This document shows, piece after piece, positions 44,604 to 52,851 of a DNA stretch of 64,000 nt. Below the pieces are notes generated by a model. That model made no database searches. It was not told the DNA's origin and saw nothing but the letters and a program-made list of their open reading frames with translations. Positions within the stretch are counted from its first letter, which is position 1; the number at the start of each line of letters is the position of its first letter. The stretch covers positions 2,294,001-2,358,000 of the forward strand of contig NZ_CP003915.1 in NCBI RefSeq assembly GCF_000521505.1, read 5' to 3'. The stretch is from Advenella mimigardefordensis DPN7. Lineage in GTDB: Bacteria; Pseudomonadota; Gammaproteobacteria; Burkholderiales; Burkholderiaceae_B. The position numbers were made by a program, and so were the translations under genes.

Positions 44604-45650
44604 TCAAGTCATCCTGTAAAACTGCCTCGCGGTGCCGTTGAAAATCCAGTTTTTCTCGTCTACTGAACATCCAGCCATGACTCTTTTGAACATATTCCAC
44701 ACAGTGCCATATGGAACACCTGCTTTATCGACAGGGAAGTTCGACGACACCATACATCGCTGAGCGCCGAACAGCTCAACACAGGGTTCCAGGTAGGGCC
44801 GCCACAGCTGTGCCAATTGCTCAGAATTAAGCGGGGACGGCACAGCTGTAAAGTCATAGCTCCCCAGGCACATCAGAAGCCCTCCCAGTTTGATTGATAC
44901 ATTGGGACAAGCGGCCAACGCCTTCATACCTTTCATCCAATCCGCGTATACCTCTTCTTCCCGTCCCCGGTAGGATGCATGACCCACTGGGCTACCACAA
45001 TGGATAACGACAATCCGCGAGTCAGGGTGCGCCTGTGCCAGTTTTGCTAAATCCATTAATTGCGGATGAAATACGCTGGCGTCGAAGGATAGCCCCATTG
45101 TGGTGAGTACATCAAGCCCCTGGCGAAAATGTTTATCGGCGAACAGATCGGATCGTCCGGCATGGACGGCACCACGAACCGCAGGATCCGGGTCCCATTT
45201 TGCACGCTGGCGTATGCCTCGGAAACGCCCATTGGCCGCTTCCATATGTGCTTCAAGGGCTTCGCCTGCGCGAGAGCCGAGGGTCAGGTCTGCATATCCA
45301 ACAATAACGTCAGCCACACGACAGTCGGTATACTTTCGACTGTTTGCCTGCGCCGCCATTCCGACGGCAAACTCGGTTTCTCCAATGCATTTCAAATGAT
45401 CGGGACCGTCGGCGCGATACATCGAATGACATTCGACATATACCGTGGCGTCAATCCGGTGGTTCGATTGTGCAGCATCGTCGGCGAACTCCGGCAAAAA
45501 ATACCGATAGCCGGTTTTGTGGTCCCACAAATGCATATGCGCGTCTACGATGGGGATATGGGGATCAATCGCGGTTTCCGGTACAGCGCGCCCAAGCCAT
45601 TCAAGGTTTGGAGCACGGGTCGCGGAAAATAAGGATGAGCTTGCATTCAT
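44604..45650 (-). CDS. Amidohydrolase-family (PF04909-type) TIM-barrel hydrolase
   Basis: 348 residues from the ATG at 45650 (MNASSSLFSATRAPN), preceded by AAAGG. HxH in IVDAHMHLWDHKTGY, then FRGIRQRAKWD, VVIHCGSPVGHASYRGR and RCMVSSNFPVDKAGVPYGTVW. Paralog of 33542 in the duplicated dehydrogenase - amidohydrolase - Bug block. The paired sequences keep the metal and late-barrel motifs, so both should be active. The reaction is probably hydrolysis of a lactone or decarboxylation of a ring acid (family-based inference). Confidence 0.88.
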   Translation of the reverse strand: MNASSSLFSATRAPNLEWLGRAVPETAIDPHIPIVDAHMHLWDHKTGYRYFLPEFADDAAQSNHRIDATVYVECHSMYRADGPDHLKCIGETEFAVGMAAQANSRKYTDCRVADVIVGYADLTLGSRAGEALEAHMEAANGRFRGIRQRAKWDPDPAVRGAVHAGRSDLFADKHFRQGLDVLTTMGLSFDASVFHPQLMDLAKLAQAHPDSRIVVIHCGSPVGHASYRGREEEVYADWMKGMKALAACPNVSIKLGGLLMCLGSYDFTAVPSPLNSEQLAQLWRPYLEPCVELFGAQRCMVSSNFPVDKAGVPYGTVWNMFKRVMAGCSVDEKNWIFNGTARQFYRMT

Positions 45651-45717
45651 CTGATTACCTTTCACCAGTTACAGATTCCGGTCCGAAGGCCTCCGGTAAA
45701 AGAGGCCTGGAGATAGC

Positions 45718-47547
45718 TTAGGCGCCAGCGAAACTGAAGTCTCCCGCTTTTTCGAATAAGCCGGCCATGGCATCCAAATTGGCGCTTCCCCCAAAGGAAT
45801 TGGCACCCGTTTCGTACAGGCTGGTGACAACGCTCGCAATCAGCATCGGTGCGCCGCAGTCGATCGCCATCCTGCCTGCCAGATTCAGATCCTTGACCAT
45901 CAATTGCAACTGAAAGTCAGCCGTCTTCCTGCCTTCAGATAGCGCAGGCAAAACCCGTTCCGAATGACCATTCCAACCGGTGCTGCTATTAACAATATCA
46001 GCGACGTCTGACAGCTTCAAACCGTATCTGACCGCTAGTGACGCAGCTTCATAGGTTAACAAGCGATTGCAGGCAGCCACTGCATTATTAATCAGCTTGG
46101 CCGAGTGCCCATTGCCCGTCTGGCCGCAATACACGAGATTTGGGCTAATGTGTTCGAGAATAGGCTTCACTGTGTCGTAGGAAGCTGCGGGGCCACCGCA
46201 CATAATGGCAATGGTTCCGGCTACGGCCCCACGCGGACCACCGGAGACAGGTGCGTCCACCAACGTCACCCCTATTTTTTCCAGATCCAGGGCAATACTA
46301 CGGGTTAGGGACGGGTCTCCCGTTGTCTGGTCGACAATGATGGTGCCCGGCGTCAAGCCTTCTGCAAGCCCGTTTTCCCCGAAGATCACTTCGCGAACGA
46401 TGGCCGATGTTGGCACACAAATGAAAATAACATTGCTGGAGCGGGCCAGTGCAGGCAAATCGGCTGCGGCAACGGCACCGTCTTGTTCCATTGCGCTGAC
46501 GTTCTGCGCCTGTGTGTCATACACCGTGACGGGCTGGGCGAGTAATAAGCGACGCGCCAGTGCGCCGCCCATGGTGCCCAATCCGACGTAACCGACCCGC
46601 AAGCCCTCATCTGCTGCATGACTACCCGCAATAACCGATTCCTTTTGAGCGGAAGGTGCAGCATCTGCAATTTTTGTGTCGGCCATTGATTCGATAACGC
46701 CAAGCAACTGATCCAACTGTGCTTTTTCACCTAATGTACTTACGCCAATCTGCAGCAGTCCGCGTGCGATCCGTGTAATCGTTGTTGGCACCTTGCATGA
46801 AACACCCAGTTGTATCGCCTGATTCAAATCCTTCAGCATGAGTGACATGGCGAAATTTGATTTGGCCTTCGTTCCCTGAACCAGGGCATTGAGCATGACT
46901 TTCGAAGTGCGATTGCGCCCCGAACCCTTATTAATGACATCTGTCATGGACTCAAGGGACAAGCCCATCTTTTTGCCCATTGCGACAATTTCAAGTGTGG
47001 CAACCCGCAAGCCGGCGCTCAGCATATTATTGATTAGCTTCATTGCCTGAGCGTCGCCCACCTTGCTGCCACAACAGATCACATTTGTACTGATGGCATC
47101 CAGTACCGGCCTGGCTTTCTGCACATCCGCATCGGCACCGGATACCATGATCGTAATTGTGCCGGCTTCAGCACCGGCGACGCCACCAGACACGGGCGCA
47201 TCGACCATGGCAATTCCCTTGCCGGCCAACTGTGTACTGATCCGTTGTGTTTCCTCCGGCAGCCCGCTGGTCTGGTCAATGATAAGGTGACCTTCCCGCA
47301 GCCCAAGGCCCAGACCATCGGATCCGAATACTACCTGGTCCACATCCGAGCTACGAGGCATGCAAAGTAGTATGATCTCGCAGCGGTTTGCCAGATCTGC
47401 AGCAGAAGTGGCGACGGTCGCACCGAGTTTTCCGAAAGCTGCGCTTGCTTCAGGATTGATGTCCCAAACTGTCAATTGATGTGTGTTGAGCAAATGCCTG
47501 GCCAACGCACCGCCCATGGCACCCAGCCCGATATATCCGATATTCAT
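45718..47547 (-). CDS. Tandem fusion of two beta-hydroxyacid dehydrogenase units
   Basis: 609 residues, twice the usual length. Copy 1 (about 1-300): IGYIGLGAMGGALARHLL, DAPVSGGVAGAEAGTITIMVSG and Lys in GDAQAMKLINNMLSAGLR. Copy 2 (about 318-609): VGYVGLGTMGGALARRLL, DAPVSGGPRGAVAGTIAIMCGG and Lys in GNGHSAKLINNAVAACNR. Both keep the nucleotide fold and catalytic Lys, so both may be active; the linker is Ala/Ser-rich. The start is the ATG at 47547, with AAGGG upstream. In the operon it lies between the carboxymuconolactone-decarboxylase-like gene and the amidohydrolase. Single-copy family members normally work as dimers or tetramers; a covalent dimer is the simplest reading. Confidence 0.9.
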   Translation of the reverse strand: MNIGYIGLGAMGGALARHLLNTHQLTVWDINPEASAAFGKLGATVATSAADLANRCEIILLCMPRSSDVDQVVFGSDGLGLGLREGHLIIDQTSGLPEETQRISTQLAGKGIAMVDAPVSGGVAGAEAGTITIMVSGADADVQKARPVLDAISTNVICCGSKVGDAQAMKLINNMLSAGLRVATLEIVAMGKKMGLSLESMTDVINKGSGRNRTSKVMLNALVQGTKAKSNFAMSLMLKDLNQAIQLGVSCKVPTTITRIARGLLQIGVSTLGEKAQLDQLLGVIESMADTKIADAAPSAQKESVIAGSHAADEGLRVGYVGLGTMGGALARRLLLAQPVTVYDTQAQNVSAMEQDGAVAAADLPALARSSNVIFICVPTSAIVREVIFGENGLAEGLTPGTIIVDQTTGDPSLTRSIALDLEKIGVTLVDAPVSGGPRGAVAGTIAIMCGGPAASYDTVKPILEHISPNLVYCGQTGNGHSAKLINNAVAACNRLLTYEAASLAVRYGLKLSDVADIVNSSTGWNGHSERVLPALSEGRKTADFQLQLMVKDLNLAGRMAIDCGAPMLIASVVTSLYETGANSFGGSANLDAMAGLFEKAGDFSFAGA

Positions 47548-47561
47548 CACGCAATCCCTTA

Positions 47562-47891
47562 TTATTCTTCGTTTTCGAACAAGTCAAGCGCCGCTTTACC
47601 CGCGCACAAACCTGCAGGCCACCCGGCATAAAATGTGACCTGCACAACAAGCCCGCGCAGTTCATCAAGGGTAATGCCATTCTCCACGCCGCGGCGCATC
47701 CACACACGCAATTCATCTATTTTGCCGCCTGCCGCGAGAACACCCAGGGTGACCAGAATGCGATCACGATAGGCGAGTTCAGGTTGCTTCCACACATCCC
47801 CGAGCAGAACATTTTCACGTAGGCGTGCCAGTTCGGGCACACATTTATATACTCTTGCGGAATCCGATGTAGAAGTCGGTGTTGTCGCCAT
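47562..47891 (-). CDS. Carboxymuconolactone decarboxylase-like protein
   Basis: 109 residues from the ATG at 47891 (MATTPTSTSDSARVYK), with AAAGGAG ideally placed; the longer frame to 48146 crosses a predicted promoter and is not coding. Core motif RDRILVTLGVLAAGGKIDELRVWMRRGVENGITLDELRGLVVQVTFYAGWPAGLCA, with the family's helical pattern; the Cys pair of AhpD-type proteins is absent, so it fits the decarboxylase-like rather than the peroxidase branch. First gene of the operon 47891-40241, about 37 bases after the predicted sigma-54 transcription start. Confidence 0.88.
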   Translation of the reverse strand: MATTPTSTSDSARVYKCVPELARLRENVLLGDVWKQPELAYRDRILVTLGVLAAGGKIDELRVWMRRGVENGITLDELRGLVVQVTFYAGWPAGLCAGKAALDLFENEE

Positions 47892-47938
47892 TTCATTTCT
47901 CCTTTGGAATTTGCTGTGAATACTGTTTTCGCTTCTTA

Positions 47939-47954
47939 AGCAAAGAGTGTGCCA
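47939..47954 (-). promoter_or_regulatory. Sigma-54 (-24/-12) promoter for the 47891-40241 operon
   Basis: The minus strand reads TGGCACACTCTTTGCT: TGGCAC, then CTCT as the four free bases, then TTGCT, with exact GG-GC spacing. Expected start about 47928, 37 bases before the ATG at 47891. It is divergent from the element at 48107. Confidence 0.75.
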
Positions 47955-47994
47955 GACATCAGAGCACTTGTTCCTGAAGACAAAGTTCCTATTT

Positions 47995-48055
47995 TCGCAA
48001 CATAAAAACACACTGTTGTTGCGATCAAGTACATACGATGTACGCGTCTCGTACA
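47995..48055. promoter_or_regulatory. Cluster of dyads between divergent sigma-54 promoters
   Basis: Three dyads lie between the elements at 47939 and 48107: TCGCAACA (47995-48002) with TGTTGCGA (48017-48024); GTACA-TACGA-TGTAC (48029-48043); and TGTACG-N5-CGTACA (48039-48055). They are 40-115 bp from the -24 boxes and resemble activator (enhancer) sites that could serve both directions. Confidence 0.55.
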
Positions 48056-48106
48056 GAAACACTATGTTCCCATCGTCTGCCCGAACATTAGGAGGCTGAT
48101 TGCTTG

Positions 48107-48122
48107 CGGCACACATTTTGCT
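48107..48122 (+). promoter_or_regulatory. Sigma-54-like promoter for the Bug gene at 48199
   Basis: CGGCACACATTTTGCT fits the RpoN pattern except for C instead of T at the first base; GG and GC spacing is exact. Expected start about 48133, 66 bases before the ATG at 48199. Confidence 0.6.
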
Positions 48123-48198
48123 TTTAAAAGAATCGACGTTCCGCAAGTTTCATTCGGACCCTCAAATTCAACAAGAACAGTCATACTCTGGAGACAAT

Positions 48199-49221
48199 AT
48201 GGAATCAAAAAATAAATGGATGGTCGAAAATCTCGATCGTAATACCACTCGACGTCCTGGCATTTCCCGCCGTAACCTGCTTATTCTCGCCGGCGCTCAG
48301 TTGCTTATAGGACCCGCTTTCGCCAAGCCAGACTCGGGCAAGGTAATTCGGTTAATGGTCAGCGCTCCGCCGGGTGGTTCCCTGGATTTTGGTGCTCGCA
48401 TTGTGTCCAAAGCGCTGGCCGAGGAACTGGGCACAACTGTGATCGTCATGAACAAAGGCGGTGCCGCCGGTACGATCAATGCAGCTGATGTTGCTAAAGC
48501 TACAGCCGATGGTACTACCCTGCTCTACGCCACGGCTACGGCTGCTGTAGTTGCGCCGCAAACAATGTCGCCGCCACCTTTTGACCCTTTACATGACCTG
48601 ATCGCCATCAATACCGTCGGATCGTCAGCAGTGGCCCTGGCGCTCAATCCTAAACTGGGCGTCAATAACCTGAAGGCGCTCATCGAACTATCCCGGTCGC
48701 GGCAAATTACACTGGGTTCGTCGGGTAACGGTTCTCTGATGCATCTCATTATTGAATCGGTTATTAAAGCCACTGGCGCCAACTTTTTGCACGTTCCCTA
48801 TCGAGGTGCCGGTCCATCGATCATCGATGCCGTTGCCGGGCAGATAGATGGATGTTTCGCCGATCTCGCTCCGGTTTCTCCGTTCCTTCAGGACAAGAAA
48901 CTGATTCTGGCGGCGGTGACGACAGATCAACGATTGACAGGGTATCCGGACGTGCCAACGCTTGGCGAGGATATTCCTGGGTTTGATGTCGCCAATTGGC
49001 AGGGTATATTTGCACCAGGAAAAACCCCCGAACCCATTATCGAGAGATTGAACGCTGCATTGTTGAGAGTGGCGGCCAGGGATGAGGTCAGGGCTCAGTT
49101 CCGTCAGGGCCAAATGGATGTCGCACCCGTCAAGAAACCGGACACATTTGAAACAATCGTCTCGAAGGATTACCAGCGCTGGGGCAAGCTACTTGAAGAG
49201 ATGGGTATGCGCAAGGCCTGA
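48199..49221 (+). CDS. Bug/TctC-family periplasmic binding protein
   Basis: 340 residues from the ATG at 48199 (MESKNKWMVENLDRN), which has CTGGAG before it; the earlier in-frame ATG at 48100 lies upstream of the predicted transcription start. Long N-terminus with a twin-arginine leader (RRPGISRRNLLILAGAQLLIGPAFA). Mature part: VIRLMVSAPPGGSLDFGARIVSKAL, NKGGAAGTINAADVAKATADGTTLLYATATA, HVPYRGAGPSIIDAVAGQIDGCFADL. It is divergent from the 47891-40241 operon and followed by a strong bidirectional terminator. Confidence 0.92.
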   Translation: MESKNKWMVENLDRNTTRRPGISRRNLLILAGAQLLIGPAFAKPDSGKVIRLMVSAPPGGSLDFGARIVSKALAEELGTTVIVMNKGGAAGTINAADVAKATADGTTLLYATATAAVVAPQTMSPPPFDPLHDLIAINTVGSSAVALALNPKLGVNNLKALIELSRSRQITLGSSGNGSLMHLIIESVIKATGANFLHVPYRGAGPSIIDAVAGQIDGCFADLAPVSPFLQDKKLILAAVTTDQRLTGYPDVPTLGEDIPGFDVANWQGIFAPGKTPEPIIERLNAALLRVAARDEVRAQFRQGQMDVAPVKKPDTFETIVSKDYQRWGKLLEEMGMRKA

Positions 49222-49253
49222 CGAGGATGATGGCACGAGAGATTGGATAAAAA

Positions 49254-49293
49254 CAGCGGCCGCAGAAAAACGGCCGCTGCCTGAACTTTTTTT
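49254..49293. terminator. Bidirectional rho-independent terminator
   Basis: CAGCGGCCG (49254-49262) and CGGCCGCTG (49271-49279) form a perfect GC-rich 9-bp stem with an 8-base loop. On the minus strand TTTTTATCC follows at once; on the plus strand a run of seven T follows after seven bases (49287-49293). It separates the convergent genes ending at 49221 and 49307. Confidence 0.85.
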
Positions 49294-49306
49294 ATCGCAT
49301 TAATCT

Positions 49307-50032
49307 TTAAGTAATCGCCAGCAACATTTGCGTCAATTGTTCCGGCATCAGACTCATCGCATTATGTCCGGTAGGAATTTCAAGATATTCCCAGCCTGGC
49401 ATGCTTTGCGCAATGGTGCGAGACGCCTCTGTGGTAGCAAAATACGGATTGGAGCATGCGATATAGGTAGTCGGGACACCATTTCCCAATGTATTTTTCA
49501 AATGCAACTTGTCGTAGTAAGTTTGCAAGGGGTGAGGCGTCAGTTTTGTTTCATACCATTTAGCCTGCTCCGAATCCGTGATCCCATAATGAATGGGTTC
49601 GGCTGGAGGGATACTCAGACCATCCCCCGAGGCAATGGCCTTTTGGCGATAGGCCTCCACGCGTTCCGGAGAACGATCTGCAGACGATTCCCCGGAATTC
49701 AATATCAAGGCATCAAGATAGACCAGATGTCTCAGTCGATCCGGCATTCTATCCGCTATGGCTGACAAAACAGAGCCGGCAAAGCTGTGCCCGACCAGAA
49801 TGACCTCGCTGAGGTCTTCGAATTTTATCACTTGTGCAATATCTTCAATGAATGTATCAAGCGTCGTTTGTGCAGTGAGTAAATGGGAGCGTTCTCCAAG
49901 CCCGGTAAGGGTTGGCGTATAAACAGTATGACCTTTCCCTCTTAGCGTTTGTGTGACCTCTTTCCAGCACCATGCACCATGGTAGGCGCCGTGTACCAGC
50001 ACATAGGTCTTATTCCTTGTAGCACTACTCAT
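49307..50032 (-). CDS. Alpha/beta-fold hydrolase (EstC/HNL-like)
   Basis: 241 residues. Motifs YVLVHGAYHGAWCWKEV, GLGERSHL, nucleophile Ser in LVGHSFAGSVLSAIADRMP, and late His in EIPTGHNAMSLMPEQL. This pattern is that of the plant hydroxynitrile lyase/pyrethroid-esterase branch; bacterial members are small esterases. GGGAGG before the ATG, which overlaps the Bug stop at 50029 by four bases (ATGA). It pairs with the Bug gene and may hydrolyse an ester related to the bound ligand (inference). Confidence 0.9.
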   Translation of the reverse strand: MSSATRNKTYVLVHGAYHGAWCWKEVTQTLRGKGHTVYTPTLTGLGERSHLLTAQTTLDTFIEDIAQVIKFEDLSEVILVGHSFAGSVLSAIADRMPDRLRHLVYLDALILNSGESSADRSPERVEAYRQKAIASGDGLSIPPAEPIHYGITDSEQAKWYETKLTPHPLQTYYDKLHLKNTLGNGVPTTYIACSNPYFATTEASRTIAQSMPGWEYLEIPTGHNAMSLMPEQLTQMLLAIT

Positions 50033-51060
50033 TTTCTGTCCTCCCTTACGGTTTGTATTAATTTTGAGTTTGCTTCGGCTTCTTCCGTCAGATATGTATT
50101 GAACTGTTCAGGAGAAAGATCGAGATTCTCGGCACCTTCAACCTGATAGCGTTCATGCATTTCATCGCTGGATACGGCGTATTTCAATCCTTCGTAGAGT
50201 TTGCTTATTACTTCCTTTGGGGTACCTGCCGGGGCAACCAAACCGAGCCAATAGTAATAGGTGAAGTCGACTCCCTGCTCTTTAAGTGTCGGCACGTTAG
50301 GTAGCGCGGGCATTCTGCGTTCACCAGTTACACCCAGGGGACGCATTTTTCCCGACGCGAGGTATGAAAGTCCGCCGCTATAACCGGCAAAGATGGTATT
50401 AACGCGTCCGCTTGCCACATCGGGGTAAGACAACGCTGAACCGTTGTATGGTACAGCCACAACATCAATGCCGGTCTTTTGTATAAATTGCGCGCCACTC
50501 AGATGCATCGGCGTCCCCAGACCAGCATGAGCATAGGTCAGCTGACCAGGGCTGGCTTTGGCGCGCTCTATAAACTGCGTCACCGATTTTGCAGGTTCTC
50601 CGGAACCAACATACATCAATTGCGGAGCACGCAGCATCATTCCGATACCAGTGAAATCTGTGATGGCGTTGTAACCGGCACCGGGCCGCAGCAGTGGCGT
50701 GGCGGTAAATCCCTCAGCCTGAGCCAGAATGGTGTATCCATCCGGTCGTGCATTCTTGACATAACGCGTTCCAATTTGCGTCTCAGCGCCATTGCGGTTC
50801 TCAACGATCACTGTCTGCTTCAGTTTTTCACCCATTTTTTCAGCAACAATGCGGGTAATGATATCGAGCGCACCACCAGCGCCTGATGGCACGATAATAT
50901 GGATGGGTTTGGCTGGAAATGGCTCAGCCGCGTCAGCCGGACAGATGCCCGCCCATAGCAGGGCCATCGCGCCAGACACGCCAAACAATACGGTACGTGT
51001 TAAATCCGGGCTGGCGCACTTGTCCGCCGCACGCATACACGTTATGAATTTTGTCTCCAT
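50029..51060 (-). CDS. Bug/TctC-family periplasmic binding protein
   Basis: 343 residues. Extended N-terminus; leader LFGVSGAMALLWAGICPADA with a likely cleavage after ADA, then FPAKPIHIIVPSGAGGALDIITRIVAEKMGEKL, NRNGAETQIGTRYVKNARPDGYTILAQAEGFTATPLL and AVPYNGSALSYPDVASGRVN. Paralog of 27614 and 28694 (IITR/LTTR-RIVAEKM and the double A/S-GF motif). CGGAGACATA precedes the ATG. Upstream is a 127-base gap with a palindrome and the end of the Ltp2-like gene. Confidence 0.92.
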   Translation of the reverse strand: METKFITCMRAADKCASPDLTRTVLFGVSGAMALLWAGICPADAAEPFPAKPIHIIVPSGAGGALDIITRIVAEKMGEKLKQTVIVENRNGAETQIGTRYVKNARPDGYTILAQAEGFTATPLLRPGAGYNAITDFTGIGMMLRAPQLMYVGSGEPAKSVTQFIERAKASPGQLTYAHAGLGTPMHLSGAQFIQKTGIDVVAVPYNGSALSYPDVASGRVNTIFAGYSGGLSYLASGKMRPLGVTGERRMPALPNVPTLKEQGVDFTYYYWLGLVAPAGTPKEVISKLYEGLKYAVSSDEMHERYQVEGAENLDLSPEQFNTYLTEEAEANSKLIQTVREDRK

Positions 51061-51128
51061 TATGTCTCCGAATAGTATTTTATTAATGCCGTAATCTTGA
51101 TTGTTTTATGTCTTTATTTTGGCCGTCG

Positions 51129-51143
51129 CAAAATGGCATTTTG
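51129..51143. promoter_or_regulatory. Palindrome upstream of the Bug gene at 51060
   Basis: CAAAATG-G-CATTTTG is a perfect 7-bp inverted repeat around a single base, 69 bases upstream of the ATG at 51060 in the gap 51061-51187. Its size fits a dimeric repressor or activator site; no -24/-12 element is present here. Confidence 0.4.
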
Positions 51144-51187
51144 TGAACAGCTGTGCCTCCTGTACCACAGCCGTTTCAGCAAGACGT

Positions 51188-52366
51188 TTAGCCTTTGTCA
51201 GACGCCAGAATTGCGGTGCAGTGCGAAGACAGCACGCCGCCCTCATTGTGCACAATGGCCACTTCCGCGCCGTTTACCTGCCGCTCTCCCAATCCGCCAC
51301 GCAATTGCCTGACGGCCTCTACAATGCCGAACAACCCGCCTGCCGCCCCTGCATGAGCATGCGATAACATGCCGCCATGGGTGTTGACAGGCAACCGTCC
51401 GCCAATCCTGGCATGTCCTTCGGCAAAGAACGCCCCGCCCTCGCCCCTTTCACAGAACCCAAGTTCTTCCAGTTCGATGATGGGCACAATCGTGAAGCAA
51501 TCGTAGAGTTCCGCAACGTCTACATCCTTCGGACCCAGGCCAGCCATCTCATATGCAATCCGGCCCGATTCAGTGACACCAAACTCCGACAGGCTTGGTG
51601 CGCATAATAAATGTTCATGAGTGTGATATTCACCGATACCCTGCAGATAGACAGGACTGGATTTCAGGTCGCGCGCGCGTTCCGCTGAAGTAACGATGAA
51701 AGCACCGCCGGCATCCGAAATAAGGCAGCAATCATACATGCCCAGTGGATCGGCTATCGGCTTTGCATTCAGTACCTGTTCCTGCGTCAATGGGGTTTTC
51801 ATGTGGGCATTCGGATGCAACAACGCATGTTCCCGGGTATGCACCGCCACCTGAGCCAGTTGTTCACGTGTGGTTCCATATACATGCATATGCCGATTGG
51901 CAATCATGGCGTAAAAGCCCGGAATCGACGTACCGTAAGGTTGTTCGAAATACGGGTGGCCCACCACCGCCAGCGCGGCCACAGCGGCATCACGGGTGAC
52001 TCCAGTCGCCCTGTTCTCTCCTGCGCAAACAAGAATCGTCTCCGCCTGGCCGGCGACAATCGCCTCGGCCGCATGCTTTAACATCGCTGCGGGACTGGCC
52101 CCGCCGACAACCATGGACGCGTTATACCGGGGCTTAAGGCCGAGGTACTCACAAATGACCGATCCCAGCATGAAGTAAGGTTCGGTAAACGAATAGGCAG
52201 TAAGAACGCCGTCAATATCAGACACCGCCAGCCCGGCGTCATCCAGCGCCCGCTTGGCTGCCTGCGCATTCAGGCCTAGCCCGGTCATATTTGGAACCCG
52301 ACCAATATCAGATTCACCGACGCCGACAATGGCCACTTTGTTTTTCAGGGAATGTTGTTTTTTCAT
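51188..52366 (-). CDS. Ltp2/SCP-x thiolase-fold protein, probable retro-aldolase subunit (second copy)
   Basis: 392 residues, the same length as the copy at 1017 and nearly collinear with it. Near residues 81-95 it reads YNASMVVGGASPAAM, again without the thiolase Cys; the C-terminal NTHGGMLSHAHAGAAGG is identical. AGG lies 6 bases before the ATG. The order DUF35 (52377), then this gene, then the operon end is conserved between clusters, but here the MaoC gene is first and no second MaoC protein is present. The substrate probably differs from, or overlaps with, that of the 528-5594 cluster. Confidence 0.85.
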   Translation of the reverse strand: MKKQHSLKNKVAIVGVGESDIGRVPNMTGLGLNAQAAKRALDDAGLAVSDIDGVLTAYSFTEPYFMLGSVICEYLGLKPRYNASMVVGGASPAAMLKHAAEAIVAGQAETILVCAGENRATGVTRDAAVAALAVVGHPYFEQPYGTSIPGFYAMIANRHMHVYGTTREQLAQVAVHTREHALLHPNAHMKTPLTQEQVLNAKPIADPLGMYDCCLISDAGGAFIVTSAERARDLKSSPVYLQGIGEYHTHEHLLCAPSLSEFGVTESGRIAYEMAGLGPKDVDVAELYDCFTIVPIIELEELGFCERGEGGAFFAEGHARIGGRLPVNTHGGMLSHAHAGAAGGLFGIVEAVRQLRGGLGERQVNGAEVAIVHNEGGVLSSHCTAILASDKG

Positions 52367-52376
52367 GTGCTACCTG

Positions 52377-52787
52377 TCAATTTGCTACGCGTTCAAACTG
52401 GGGAATCAGATCGCCATCACCCCGATCTTCAAAGGTGACCAGCACACGATCGCCTATTTTCACAGACAGTGCGTCCTGACCAAGGATATTGGCCACAATG
52501 CGCGGGCCTTCATCCAGCTCTATCATCGCCGTCACATAAGGTGTCTGGCCGGCGAAGACCGGCGTGGGTGCGCGATGTATGACGCTGAAACTGTACACAG
52601 AGCCCGCACCTCTGCTTTCTACCCATTCCAGGTCTTCAGACCAGCAGTCGGGGCAGATAAAACGTGGCATGAAATGCATCTGGCCGCAGCTATTACAGCG
52701 TCGGATCAATAATTTACGATCCCGCGCGCCTTGCCAGTACACCTGGGAATCCGCATTCGAAACGGGTTTGGGAAGAGAGAGCGTCAT
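52377..52787 (-). CDS. DUF35 zinc-ribbon/OB-fold acyl-CoA protein (second copy)
   Basis: 136 residues. Zinc ribbon Cys in RRCNSCGQMHFMPRFICPDCWS, followed by the OB fold. Shorter N-terminus than the copy at 2209 by about 11 residues. CAGGAG before the ATG, 10 bases upstream of the Ltp2-like gene. Expected to form a complex with that protein as in Ltp2-ChsH2(DUF35). Confidence 0.88.
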   Translation of the reverse strand: MTLSLPKPVSNADSQVYWQGARDRKLLIRRCNSCGQMHFMPRFICPDCWSEDLEWVESRGAGSVYSFSVIHRAPTPVFAGQTPYVTAMIELDEGPRIVANILGQDALSVKIGDRVLVTFEDRGDGDLIPQFERVAN

Positions 52788-52851
52788 GGTTTACTCCTGA
52801 AAATGCAACGCTTTGTATTGAGTTTCAGACCTCGCTCGGGTCTGCCTGAAT

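Noticed and set aside
47892..48146. An 85-residue N-terminal extension of the carboxymuconolactone-decarboxylase-like protein
   Set aside because: It would run through a sigma-54 promoter and dyads, and the ATG at 47891 has an ideal ribosome site.
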